Source: an uncultured Bacteroidota bacterium
GTDB lineage: Bacteria > Bacteroidota > Bacteroidia > JABEUT01
Assembly (NCBI GenBank): GCA_903916255.1
Contig: CAIWVW010000013.1
Span: 1 to 51,085, forward strand
DNA: 51,085 nucleotides
Direction of reading: 5' to 3'
The position numbers and the translations under genes are program-made. This document shows, one piece after another, positions 8,685 through 16,231 of the stretch. Positions within the stretch are counted from its first letter, which is position 1, and every line of letters begins with the position of its first letter. The notes below the pieces were generated by a model. That model worked only from the letters and a program-made list of their open reading frames with translations. It was not told the DNA's origin and searched no databases.

Positions 8685-9548
8685 TTATTTCAAGCCCCAA
8701 CTTTTCAGAATTTGTAAATCTATGCTTGGTTGTTGATTTCCGCCTCGTTCAAAATTAGCAGTATCAACGGGTTCTTTAATAACTCTGAAAGCCACTTGTC
8801 TGTATCCCTCATAAGAATAACCGAAAATTCCGGCATAGTCCGCCAGATTCTCAAATTTAAAGAGATACGAATCTCCAATAAAACACTTTCGCTTTAGAAC
8901 ATGGGGTTCATTTTTACCTGCGAAGCGTATATAATCAAAATAAGTCCAGTGATTAGTGCTGGTGGTTTTAATATGGTCATTAGCATCCTCATCATACGCA
9001 TCAAGCAACCAATCGGAATAATTTTGGTTAAAATCATTTTTGATGGATGCTGCCTGCAAATAATTGTAAGCATCCAGCCATTCCGATTCACTGGGCAAGC
9101 GGCAAATGAATGTAATAGCTTCTTTATTGTTGCTTGCAGTTATCCATCGGCAATAATTCATTGCAGCTTCCCAGGAGATGCCTACTACCGGAAAATCATC
9201 GTAATTATTTCCGGAAATGTATTCTTTATAATTTTCGGGCAAACATATGGCGGTATCAGGCATCTGCGATGAATAAAATTTACCGGAAGAATCTTTTTTA
9301 ATTGCCTTTAAATATTCTTTGTACTGTCCGAATGTAATCAGGGTGCTGATTTCAAAGGCATCCATATCCAGTTTAATAGAAGTTGGAGCCTTGCTATTCG
9401 AATAACCAAACTCCGTTGAGCGTGGCCCAAGTATTTTGAATGGGTCTATAGTTTGTTTTGGGATTTTGTAGAGATACTGTGCAAAGGCAGAGTGGTAAGT
9501 TATAAGTGATAAGAGATAAGCGACAAATAGGAATTTAAAATATTTCAT
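8685..9548 (-). CDS. GldK/SUMF1-like (FGE-sulfatase domain) exported protein
   Basis: 287 residues from Met at 9548 (MKYFKFLFVAYLLS...AFAQ, a signal peptide); the frame is open to 9587 but that would run into the adenosyltransferase gene. The body has formylglycine-generating-enzyme-fold motifs: FEISTLITFGQYKEYL, DDFPVVGISWEAAMNYCRWI, FICRLPSESEWLDAY and terminal YRQVAFRVIKE. GldK and GldJ of the type IX secretion/gliding machinery share this fold without catalysis. Unlike GldK there is no lipobox cysteine after the signal peptide. The GldN-like gene follows 26 nt downstream, which argues for a joint role. Part of the signal peptide is encoded by a 7-nt tandem repeat. Confidence 0.65.
   Translation of the reverse strand: MKYFKFLFVAYLLSLITYHSAFAQYLYKIPKQTIDPFKILGPRSTEFGYSNSKAPTSIKLDMDAFEISTLITFGQYKEYLKAIKKDSSGKFYSSQMPDTAICLPENYKEYISGNNYDDFPVVGISWEAAMNYCRWITASNNKEAITFICRLPSESEWLDAYNYLQAASIKNDFNQNYSDWLLDAYDEDANDHIKTTSTNHWTYFDYIRFAGKNEPHVLKRKCFIGDSYLFKFENLADYAGIFGYSYEGYRQVAFRVIKEPVDTANFERGGNQQPSIDLQILKSWGLK
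9495..9522. repeat. 7-nt tandem repeat inside a signal-peptide coding region
   Basis: Four imperfect 7-mers on the plus strand: GTAAGTT, ATAAGTG, ATAAGAG, ATAAGCG. On the minus strand they encode part of the hydrophobic core (AYLLSLITY) of the signal peptide of the GldK-like protein. Confidence 0.7.
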
Positions 9549-9568
9549 GCTTATACCAAATTTCTGTT

Positions 9569-10123
9569 TTACATCCTCGGTTTCCAAGGCGTTTCGGGGG
9601 CATTCAGGTCGTGTGCAAGTTTGCGGGACAGCATAAATAAATAATCGGACAGGCGATTGAGATATTTTATTACCAACTCATCTACCGGTTCATTTTCCGC
9701 TAAATGATTGACTCTTCTTTCCGCTCTGCGGCATACGCAGCGGGCAATATGGCATTTGGACACTAGTTCATTTCCGCCGGGAAGCACAAAACTTTTCATA
9801 GGTGGAAGCACTTCATCCATCGCATCCATTTCTTTTTCAAAGAGGGTAATATCATCCTCGGTTAGATGGGGTATTTTCACTTTCGATTTTTGCGGGTCCG
9901 ATGCCAGTGAAGAACCAATGGTGAATAATCGGTCTTGCGTTTCAACTAAAATACTTTTCTGGTGTTCATCGGAAATAGAATCTCTCAATAATCCAATCCA
10001 TGAATTTAATTCATCCACAGTTCCATAAGCCTCAATACGAACATGGTGCTTGGCTACGCGCGTACCGCCTAAGAGGCCAGTCTGGCCTTTATCTCCTGTT
10101 TTAGTATATATTTTTAAAGCCAT
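9569..10123 (-). CDS. PduO-type ATP:cob(I)alamin adenosyltransferase
   Basis: 184 residues, the full length of the PduO/MMAB family. N-terminal motif KIYTKTGDKGQTGLLGG binds ATP, followed by RIEAYGTVDELNSWIGLLR; the C-terminal half has the conserved CRRAERR and NRLSDYLFMLSR helices. It transfers the adenosyl group of ATP to cob(I)alamin to make coenzyme B12 in the cytoplasm. It links functionally with the BtuB-like receptor and cobalamin riboswitch at 46.9-49.4 kb, which suggests salvage of external corrinoid. It lies 2 nt downstream of the thioesterase gene, so they are one transcription unit. Confidence 0.93.
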   Translation of the reverse strand: MALKIYTKTGDKGQTGLLGGTRVAKHHVRIEAYGTVDELNSWIGLLRDSISDEHQKSILVETQDRLFTIGSSLASDPQKSKVKIPHLTEDDITLFEKEMDAMDEVLPPMKSFVLPGGNELVSKCHIARCVCRRAERRVNHLAENEPVDELVIKYLNRLSDYLFMLSRKLAHDLNAPETPWKPRM

Positions 10124-10125
10124 GC

Positions 10126-10647
10126 TTACTTATCTTTTTCCATAAAGAGTTCCCTTAATTCCGGTGCTTCATGGGGTTTTAATTTTCCGGCTAACAACAA
10201 ACTTAATTGTTTTCTCCGTAATGCTTTATCATAGCGCTCTTTTTCTTCATCTGTTTCCGGCACTATTTGAGGCACTTCAATAGGCCTGCCAAGCTGGTCA
10301 ACGGCAACAAATACATATGTTGCATCATTCGATTTTACTTTTTTGCCGGTGTTGCTGTCCTCCAGAAACACATCAATAAATACTTCCATTGAAGTAGTAA
10401 ATGCACGGGAAACCTTGGCTTCGACAGTTACATAATCGCCCAATTTTATAGCGCGTTCAAAGGATACATGGTTTACGGATGCCGTTACAACCACCCGTTG
10501 GCAATGCCTGTGCGCCGATATGGCTGCGGTAATATCCATCCAGTGCAATAGCCGCCCTCCCATTAGGTTTCCAAGTACATTGGTATCGTTGGGAAGAACT
10601 ATTTCTGTAGATATGGTATAACTTTCTTTCGGTGTTTTGGTTTTCAT
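10126..10647 (-). CDS. Hotdog-fold acyl-CoA thioesterase (YciA/BFIT type)
   Basis: 173 residues. The hotdog motif NVLGNLMGGRLLHWMDITAA carries the catalytic Asp region, followed by VVTASVNHVSFERAIKLGDYV and a C-terminal highly charged tail (EEKERYDKALRRKQ). It hydrolyses acyl-CoA thioesters; chain-length preference cannot be predicted. The gene lies 49 nt below the amidotransferase gene and 2 nt above the adenosyltransferase gene. Confidence 0.9.
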   Translation of the reverse strand: MKTKTPKESYTISTEIVLPNDTNVLGNLMGGRLLHWMDITAAISAHRHCQRVVVTASVNHVSFERAIKLGDYVTVEAKVSRAFTTSMEVFIDVFLEDSNTGKKVKSNDATYVFVAVDQLGRPIEVPQIVPETDEEKERYDKALRRKQLSLLLAGKLKPHEAPELRELFMEKDK

Positions 10648-10696
10648 AATTTGTTTATTTAAAGCCCGTCGTTAGCAGATTGGGGCTGTATTTTTA

Positions 10697-11428
10697 TTAC
10701 GGGGTAACACTTAACGATTGATTAAGGTCTGAATATTGGTTATATTCTTTGCAGGCTTTTAAAAAAGCGTCCCGCAACTTTCCCGAAAACGGATTATTAG
10801 CATCCATCCTTTCGGGGTGCCATTGCACTAATAGGAAAAATTCTTCGTCGTGTTTCTTCGCTTTTTCCAATCCTTCCACAACACCGTCATCCGATATGGC
10901 AGTTGCAATAAGGCCTTTGCCAATAGTATCTGCTGCCTGGTGGTGGTGTGAATTTATTTCACCTTTTTCCAATCCAATAATATGTTGGATGCGGCTGTTT
11001 TTTGTTAATGTAACTCCGTGAACCGAATCTGTTTTTGGTCCGCCCGAATGAGTTGTTTTACCTGCGCTTGGCAAATCGGGAATCAATGTGCCTTTAAAAG
11101 AAACATTCGCCAGTTGCAAACCTCTGCAAATGCCGAGTAGCGGAACTTTAAATTCTTCTGCTTCTTTTAGTATGTTTAACTCAAATGTATCACGTTCAGG
11201 ATTGAAATCATTCAAACTGTATTCTGCAACATATTCGGGCTTGCCATATAGGGATGGCTGAACATCTTCTCCGCCACTTAATATTACACCATCGCAATGG
11301 CTTACAAAACTGTCTTCACCTTCTCCGGGTTTCAACATAACTACCGACACATCCTGACTGCTGCTTTTTATCCAGCGTTCGTAGTTGGCCCACTCATTGC
11401 AATTTGTAATACCAATAGTTATAGGCAT
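10697..11428 (-). CDS. Class I glutamine amidotransferase-like, gamma-glutamyl-GABA hydrolase family (PuuD-like)
   Basis: 243 residues. Nucleophile elbow VPLLGICRGLQLANV contains the catalytic Cys; the His-Glu pair is in LVQWHPERMD. The second His-rich stretch GEINSHHHQAAD and GVILSGGEDVQP are typical of Peptidase_C26/PuuD proteins, which cleave gamma-glutamyl amides. No synthetase partner is adjacent. A TATCTTTG box upstream makes it the likely first gene of the unit running through the thioesterase and adenosyltransferase to the GldK/GldN-like pair. Confidence 0.88.
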   Translation of the reverse strand: MPITIGITNCNEWANYERWIKSSSQDVSVVMLKPGEGEDSFVSHCDGVILSGGEDVQPSLYGKPEYVAEYSLNDFNPERDTFELNILKEAEEFKVPLLGICRGLQLANVSFKGTLIPDLPSAGKTTHSGGPKTDSVHGVTLTKNSRIQHIIGLEKGEINSHHHQAADTIGKGLIATAISDDGVVEGLEKAKKHDEEFFLLVQWHPERMDANNPFSGKLRDAFLKACKEYNQYSDLNQSLSVTP

Positions 11429-11446
11429 AGAATAGAATTATAGATA

Positions 11447-11454
11447 CAAAGATA
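11447..11454 (-). promoter_or_regulatory. -7 box TATCTTTG for the amidotransferase-led unit
   Basis: TATCTTTG followed by TA on the minus strand, 18 nt before the ATG at 11428. Confidence 0.55.
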
Positions 11455-11469
11455 AAAGGTTTTATCCTC

Positions 11470-12381
11470 TTACTTAACGGGCTTCAAAATATATATCTGG
11501 CTGCTCCAGGTATTGCCGGTATCTTTGGCGTTATTATTGGATGTCCATCCATGAACCATAGCTCTGCCATAATTAACACTGCCGGCTTTATATTTTTCAC
11601 TTAGCATACAAATATAATAGGCATCCCAGGGCATAGGCAGCACAGATTCAAGTTTAAAACCCTGGCTTTCAAAAAACCGTTTTACGTCTGCAGGGGTGAA
11701 GTGCCAGATATGCCGTGGAACATCATAAGCAGCCCAGTGTTTGCCATAAAATTTTGCATCGGCAGAACTGCAATTGGGTAATGCAACAACAAAGGTGCCG
11801 CCGCTTGATAATACCCTTTTAACTTGGTTCACCTCGCGCTCCAATTCATACACATGTTCCAATACGTGCCATGCAGTTACTACATCCACGGAATTATCCG
11901 GAAATTTTTCCCAGCTATTTACATCGTTTAACTCAATACCGTAGTTCTTTTTTGCAACTTCTCTTGCTTCGGCAGATGGCTCAATTCCCTGCACTTTCCA
12001 ACCATTTTCTTTACAGATATTTAAAAACGCTCCTGTACCGCAACCCAGATCCAACAGGTTGCGTTGTTGTGAGGGCCCAAAATTTTGTGCCCCTACACTT
12101 TCATTCACCAATTTCAATTTTTTCTTTAAGGTAAATTTCCGTGCATAATGATAGAGGCTGTTGATGAGCCCCTTTTTTGTATCGGAATGCGAAATGTAAT
12201 CTTCACTCTGGTAATATTTCCCGCACTCGGCTTCCGTAGGGCGGGGATTGGTGAAGTGAAATCCGCAGGTGGCGCATTCCACAATAGCGAATGTATCTTT
12301 ACTTACGGTATAATCTTTGCACTCCAGAAAAGTTTTTAATTCTGTAGATTGGCAGATAGGGCAGGAGTTGAGTTTTTCCAT
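11470..12381 (-). CDS. Class I SAM-dependent methyltransferase with N-terminal zinc ribbon
   Basis: 303 residues from Met at 12381; an upstream in-frame Met at 12405 would overlap gpsA. Two Cys pairs (SCPIC and CATCG) form an N-terminal zinc ribbon, then the SAM site NLLDLGCGTGAFL, an acidic beta2 end VQGIEPS and the post-motif VDVVTAWHVLEHVYE: Methyltransf_23/UbiG-like. Similar proteins often modify polysaccharide or lipid-linked sugars, but the substrate here is unknown. The gene follows gpsA by 4 nt, so it is co-transcribed. Confidence 0.87.
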   Translation of the reverse strand: MEKLNSCPICQSTELKTFLECKDYTVSKDTFAIVECATCGFHFTNPRPTEAECGKYYQSEDYISHSDTKKGLINSLYHYARKFTLKKKLKLVNESVGAQNFGPSQQRNLLDLGCGTGAFLNICKENGWKVQGIEPSAEAREVAKKNYGIELNDVNSWEKFPDNSVDVVTAWHVLEHVYELEREVNQVKRVLSSGGTFVVALPNCSSADAKFYGKHWAAYDVPRHIWHFTPADVKRFFESQGFKLESVLPMPWDAYYICMLSEKYKAGSVNYGRAMVHGWTSNNNAKDTGNTWSSQIYILKPVK

Positions 12382-12385
12382 AGTA

Positions 12386-13384
12386 TTAAGCGAGTCTTTC
12401 TGCAAGTAAGCGAATTTCTACTGATGGCGACATTTTTTCATATAGTATTCTGTAAACCGCATCGCAAATCGGCATATCCACTTTATAGTTTTGGTTGAGT
12501 GTATAAATAGTTTTCACAGCATAATATCCTTCCGCCACCATGTTCATTTCCATTTGGGCATACTTCACCGAATAGCCTTTGCCAACCATGCTCCCAAGCA
12601 TACGGTTGCGGCTGAATTGGGAATAAGCGGTTACTAATAAATCCCCGAGGTAAGCGGAAAGATTAGTATCTCTTGTGGTAGGATAAGCCACATTAATAAA
12701 GCGGCTAATTTCCTGAATTGCATTTGCTACCAGCACTGCCTGAAAATTATCGCCATAACTGCCAAGCCCATGACAGATGCCACTTGCAACAGCATAAATA
12801 TTTTTTAGAGCAGCCGTATATTCTACACCTTGCATATCGTTGGAAGTGCAGGCTTTAATGTAGCGGCAACTTAATAAATTCGCCATTTTTTCAGCATTCG
12901 CCTGGTCGGAGCAGGCAACAGTTAAATAAGAAAGTTTTTCCAATGCCACTTCTTCAGCATGGCAAGGCCCCGCTATCATTCCAAAGGAAGTTAAGGGAAA
13001 ATCAAAATGCTTATGGAAGTATTGGCTCACCATTAATTTCTTATCAGGAAGTGTGCCTTTTATCAGCGAAAAAACCATCTTTCCTTCAAAATCTTTTTTA
13101 CTCAAATCTTTGAATGATTCGCTCATAAAAGCTGATGGTACGGCAATCAGCAATATGTCGGAATTGGCAATTACTTCTTTCAAATTGGAGTAAAGGGTAA
13201 TCTTCTCCAGCGGCAATTCAACATCACTTAAGTAATTTGGATTGTGCTTGTATTTCTGAATGTGTTCAATAGTTTCCTTTTTCCTTGCCCACCAATTAAT
13301 ATGGGGTGCATTGTTGGAAAGTATTTTAACCAAAGCCGTGGCCCAGCTTCCGGCTCCAAGTATGCCAATTTTTTGTTCAGGCAT
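12386..13384 (-). CDS. gpsA: NAD(P)H-dependent glycerol-3-phosphate dehydrogenase
   Basis: 332 residues, the family's normal length. Rossmann motif KIGILGAGSWATALVKIL at the N-terminus, IAGPCHAEEVALEKLS (the family's G-P-[ST/C]-x-A-x-E site), the substrate lysine in EYTAALKNIYAVASG and GDLLVTAYSQFSRNR. It reduces dihydroxyacetone phosphate to sn-glycerol 3-phosphate for phospholipid synthesis. Gene order desaturase-gpsA-methyltransferase is compatible with a lipid-related unit, although a 9-nt repeat tract fills the gap to the desaturase. Confidence 0.96.
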   Translation of the reverse strand: MPEQKIGILGAGSWATALVKILSNNAPHINWWARKKETIEHIQKYKHNPNYLSDVELPLEKITLYSNLKEVIANSDILLIAVPSAFMSESFKDLSKKDFEGKMVFSLIKGTLPDKKLMVSQYFHKHFDFPLTSFGMIAGPCHAEEVALEKLSYLTVACSDQANAEKMANLLSCRYIKACTSNDMQGVEYTAALKNIYAVASGICHGLGSYGDNFQAVLVANAIQEISRFINVAYPTTRDTNLSAYLGDLLVTAYSQFSRNRMLGSMVGKGYSVKYAQMEMNMVAEGYYAVKTIYTLNQNYKVDMPICDAVYRILYEKMSPSVEIRLLAERLA

Positions 13385-13390
13385 AATAGT

Positions 13391-13437
13391 TAAAAGTTCA
13401 TAAAGTTTATAAAGTTCATAAAGTTCATAAAGTTTTC
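13391..13437. repeat. 9-nt tandem repeat tract (AAAGTTCAT type)
   Basis: Five imperfect units of AAAGTT[CT]AT between the desaturase and gpsA. The neighbouring sequence encodes the last residues (KKVKNS) and stop codon of the desaturase, so the tract reaches into that gene's 3' end. The same unit recurs at 15784, 16187, 18384, 41884 and 44354. Confidence 0.85.
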
Positions 13438-13447
13438 GCTTTTTACT

Positions 13448-14416
13448 TTATGAATTTTTCACTTTCTTCTCGGGCCTTTTCCGCAGCATACGCGAGTAAA
13501 CAGAAATATTCCTATCGAACAAAAACCGCAGCCAAAGCAATGTCCATGATTTGTGCGAGGCAATACTGTCGTACCATTTTTCCCCCGCCTTTTTCACCTT
13601 CGGCAATTTGTTCCATGGAACAGACGGGAAATCGTGGTGTTCGTTATGGTAGCCTACGTTGAACGCAATAGTATTAAGCGGCCCATAATAGCTGTGGGTT
13701 TCCTGAACTTCATCGGTAGTGAGGAAATGCTCCTGCACCCAGCGTGCACCCAGCGGATGCAACCCAACTGAAAAGAACAAAGAAGCAACAATGTAAATAA
13801 ATGAAATAGGCCCGAATAAAAACCACACGGCTACATCTGCACCCACAACAATTACAAAATTCAAAAGAACCCATTTATCGACGTGCTTGATTTCTTTCAT
13901 GCGGGGCAGGCGCAATGTTTGAATAATCGGATAAAAAAGCAACCATACTGCTTTACCAACAAACGTATTATTAGCTACTTCAGCTTCTGTTTTTGATGGT
14001 AAATCCATATCAAACTCATGCACTCCCTGATGTGCGTGATGCTTTAAATGGTAGCGCTGGAAAGAAACGGAACTCGGGAAAAACATAGCAGAGTTGGCAA
14101 AAATCCCCGCAAGGGTATTTAATTGCTTGCGCTGAAAAATAAGATTATGTGAACATTCATGCACCATTACAAATAAGGCATGAACTAAAAATGCGCCAAC
14201 TACATAAGCCGCAATCAATGCTCCCCACCATGGTAATGATTTCATGAAGAATGCCATTCCAAATTGAAGGGATACCAGCAGGGTAATAACTAAAAAGGTA
14301 GCAGGCGTTTTGCCAATCAAATTCCGTACCTCCGGATGCTCCTTTATTATTTCAATAGGACGGGTGAAATGGATGTCTTTTGCTTCGGTATAATAAAAAT
14401 CGTGCCTCTTGGCCAT
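13448..14416 (-). CDS. Membrane fatty-acid/sphingolipid desaturase, dihydroceramide Delta4-desaturase-like
   Basis: 322 residues from ATG at 14416. A longer frame reaches a TTG at 14455, but a TATCTTTG promoter box lies within that extension, so it cannot be translated from this transcript. The protein begins RHDFYYTEAKDIHF (eukaryotic DES/DEGS proteins share a DFxW/YxxT start). It has the three histidine boxes HECSHN, HLKHHAHQG and GYHNEHHDFPSVPW and several membrane helices. The C-terminal part (SYYGPLNTIAFNVGYHNEH, then SVYSRMLR near the end) is very close to DEGS1-type dihydroceramide desaturases. It is a di-iron enzyme of the inner membrane; use of a ceramide-like substrate is inferred from this likeness. 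Confidence 0.88.
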   Translation of the reverse strand: MAKRHDFYYTEAKDIHFTRPIEIIKEHPEVRNLIGKTPATFLVITLLVSLQFGMAFFMKSLPWWGALIAAYVVGAFLVHALFVMVHECSHNLIFQRKQLNTLAGIFANSAMFFPSSVSFQRYHLKHHAHQGVHEFDMDLPSKTEAEVANNTFVGKAVWLLFYPIIQTLRLPRMKEIKHVDKWVLLNFVIVVGADVAVWFLFGPISFIYIVASLFFSVGLHPLGARWVQEHFLTTDEVQETHSYYGPLNTIAFNVGYHNEHHDFPSVPWNKLPKVKKAGEKWYDSIASHKSWTLLWLRFLFDRNISVYSRMLRKRPEKKVKNS

Positions 14417-14432
14417 TTGCTGAAAATTTGTG

Positions 14433-14440
14433 CAAAGATA
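14433..14440 (-). promoter_or_regulatory. -7 box TATCTTTG that fixes the desaturase start
   Basis: TATCTTTG followed by CA on the minus strand, 16 nt upstream of ATG 14416. It overlaps the only upstream in-frame start (TTG 14455), which is therefore rejected. Confidence 0.65.
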
Positions 14441-14567
14441 CGGTAATTTCAGCAACTCATTTAAGATATTGATGGTCTGTGATTTGGGTCACAGATATGG
14501 GCAGGGCAAAAGCTATCCAATTTTAGAATGTTCTTAAGGCAGGTTTGATAATTCGATTTTTTAATTA

Positions 14568-14575
14568 TAACTTTG
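14568..14575 (+). promoter_or_regulatory. -7 box TAACTTTG for the dienelactone hydrolase gene
   Basis: TAACTTTG followed by TATAGG, 45 nt before the ATG at 14621. The rest of the 14417-14620 gap shows no gene. Confidence 0.5.
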
Positions 14576-14620
14576 TATAGGTTATAAATCATAAGTCTGT
14601 AACGCCATAATTCTTATCCC

Positions 14621-15451
14621 ATGAAAAAGATATTATTACCTATTATTCTCTTTGCAGCATCACTTGTTTCAGCGCAAAAAATGAGTTGTTGCAGCGGCCC
14701 GTCCAATGATATGCGGACATTGGCGGATGACCCCGCATTTATAGCGGCCCATGCTGCACCCTTGCCTTTCACCTATCTTAATCAGGCTGGCAAAATGATA
14801 ACTTTTGATACGCCTGACGGCAAAACAGGCTCTGCTTATGAAGTGATGGCTTCCACGCCGACAAAAAACTTTCTAATCATAACCCATGAATATTGGGGGT
14901 TGAATGATTATATAAAAGAGAAGGCTGATGAGTTCCAGAAAATATTGGGAAATGTTAATGTTATTGCGGTAGATATGTACGATGGCAAGGTTGCCTCGGT
15001 ATCTGATTCGGCTGTATTACTTATGAAGTCCGCAGGCAATGACCGTATATTAAGTATCCTTCAGGGTGCAATTTCCTATGCCGGAAAAGATGCGCATATA
15101 TTTACGTTAGGCTGGTGTTTTGGAGGAGGTTATTCTTTACAGGCATCAATACTCGCCGGAAAGCAGGCAGCAGGTTGCGTAATGTATTATGGTATGCCCG
15201 AAACCGATATGGCTAAACTAAAATCGCTGCATTGTGAAGTATTGGGCTTGTTCGCTAATAAAGATAAATGGATAAACCCTGATGTAGTGAAAACCTTTCA
15301 GGAGAATATGAAAAAAGCAGGCAAAAAATTAACAGTTAAATCGTATGATGCCGACCATGCTTTTGCAAATCCAAGCAACCCGAATTATGACGGCGAATCA
15401 ACCGCCGATGCAAATAAAATGGCACTGGAGTTCATTAATGAGAAACTTTAA
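14621..15451 (+). CDS. Exported dienelactone hydrolase-family protein
   Basis: 276 residues. A signal peptide (MKKILLPIILFAASLVSAQ) is followed by a Cys pair (KMSCCSG). The alpha/beta-hydrolase core has the DLH nucleophile elbow LGWCFGGGYS with Cys as nucleophile, and the His in YDADHAFANPSNPNY. DLH enzymes hydrolyse cyclic esters; the exported form is common in Bacteroidota and its substrate is unknown. It is transcribed divergently from the desaturase and convergently with paaB. Confidence 0.87.
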   Translation: MKKILLPIILFAASLVSAQKMSCCSGPSNDMRTLADDPAFIAAHAAPLPFTYLNQAGKMITFDTPDGKTGSAYEVMASTPTKNFLIITHEYWGLNDYIKEKADEFQKILGNVNVIAVDMYDGKVASVSDSAVLLMKSAGNDRILSILQGAISYAGKDAHIFTLGWCFGGGYSLQASILAGKQAAGCVMYYGMPETDMAKLKSLHCEVLGLFANKDKWINPDVVKTFQENMKKAGKKLTVKSYDADHAFANPSNPNYDGESTADANKMALEFINEKL

Positions 15452-15495
15452 GTCGGAGCCCGACCGGCTATTATCTTTTGGTTGATAGGTTCCGC

Positions 15496-15783
15496 CTATA
15501 TATACTTCACCTCCGGAGGCAATGTATAAAAAGTAGGATGGCGGTAAACCTTATCGTTGGCGGGGTCGAAAAATTCGCCTACTTCTTCAGGAGTTGAAGC
15601 TATAATATATTGTGCCGGAACTACCCAAATGCTGGTGCCTTCGTTGCGGCGGGTATAAACATCTCTTGCATTTTCAAGTGCCATTGCGCCATCTGGCGCA
15701 TGTACGCTTCCGCAATGTTTATAGGGTTGCCCTGATTTCGATTGAATAAAAACCTCCCAAAGAGGCCATTGGTTATCTTGCAT
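15496..15783 (-). CDS. paaB: Phenylacetyl-CoA epoxidase subunit PaaB
   Basis: 95 residues, the normal size. WPLWEVFIQSKSGQPYKHCG, ALENARDVYTRRNEG and SIWVVPAQYI are diagnostic of PaaB, the small structural subunit that holds PaaA-PaaC heterodimers together in the ring-1,2-phenylacetyl-CoA epoxidase. In other genomes paaB directly follows paaA; here the two are separated by a four-helix-bundle gene and two repeat tracts. No paaC or paaD follows before the convergent hydrolase gene. Confidence 0.95.
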   Translation of the reverse strand: MQDNQWPLWEVFIQSKSGQPYKHCGSVHAPDGAMALENARDVYTRRNEGTSIWVVPAQYIIASTPEEVGEFFDPANDKVYRHPTFYTLPPEVKYI

Positions 15784-15827
15784 AAGTTATAAAGTTTCTA
15801 AAGTTATAAAGTTCATAAAGTCTGAGA
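15784..15827. repeat. 9-nt tandem repeat tract between paaB and the four-helix-bundle gene
   Basis: Units AAAGTTTCT, AAAGTTAT, AAAGTTCAT and AAAGTCTG start immediately upstream of the paaB ATG and run to the stop codon of the four-helix-bundle gene, whose last codons (AAA ACT TTG TAA) resemble the same repeat. Confidence 0.8.
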
Positions 15828-16181
15828 TTACAAAGTTTTTATCAATCCGGAAAGAATTCTGCAAATTTCTTCCGAAAGTTCATAGAGTTTATTAAAAACT
15901 TCCTCGGTTATCTTCTTCAAATCTAATGCTGCATATATCATTGATCGAACTTCACCACAGGAGCCTTTAGCCATGAAAAGGAAATGTTTAAACTCATTAT
16001 TGGTTTTTCTTTCGAATCCCTCCGCAATATTATTCATTACGGAAACGGCCGCTCTTTGCATTTGTTCCCTGAAATTAAAGTCGCTAGTATCATTAAAGGC
16101 TCTATACACCTGATTGACTAATTCTCTTGCCTTTTGCCATGCAATAATATCTTCAAATCTTTCAATTTTTTTATCAGCCAC
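15828..16181 (-). CDS. Four-helix-bundle protein (23S rRNA intervening-sequence protein family)
   Basis: 117 residues, GTG start. IERFEDIIAWQKARELVNQVY, AAVSVMNNIAEGFER and FLFMAKGSCGEVRSMIYAA are hallmarks of the TIGR02436/S23 family, first seen in intervening sequences of 23S rRNA and widespread as solitary genes in Bacteroidota. The protein is all-helical with unknown function; members are thought to be mobile. It sits on the same strand between paaA and paaB, with 9-nt repeat tracts at both ends, which suggests that it was inserted into the paa operon. Confidence 0.9.
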   Translation of the reverse strand: MADKKIERFEDIIAWQKARELVNQVYRAFNDTSDFNFREQMQRAAVSVMNNIAEGFERKTNNEFKHFLFMAKGSCGEVRSMIYAALDLKKITEEVFNKLYELSEEICRILSGLIKTL

Positions 16182-16186
16182 TTGCC

Positions 16187-16231
16187 TTTCACTTTATGAA
16201 CTTTACAAACTTTTCACTTTATGAACTTTTT
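16187..16231. repeat. 9-nt tandem repeat tract overlapping the paaA 3' end
   Basis: On the minus strand AAAGTTCAT/AAAGTGAA/AAGTTTGT/AAAGTTCAT units run from within the last codons of paaA into the start region of the four-helix-bundle gene. They encode the paaA tail KVHKVKSL and its stop codon. Confidence 0.8.

Noticed and set aside
14417-14455. Longer desaturase start at TTG 14455
   Set aside because: A TATCTTTG promoter box lies inside this extension, and ATG 14416 gives the conserved DES-type N-terminus.
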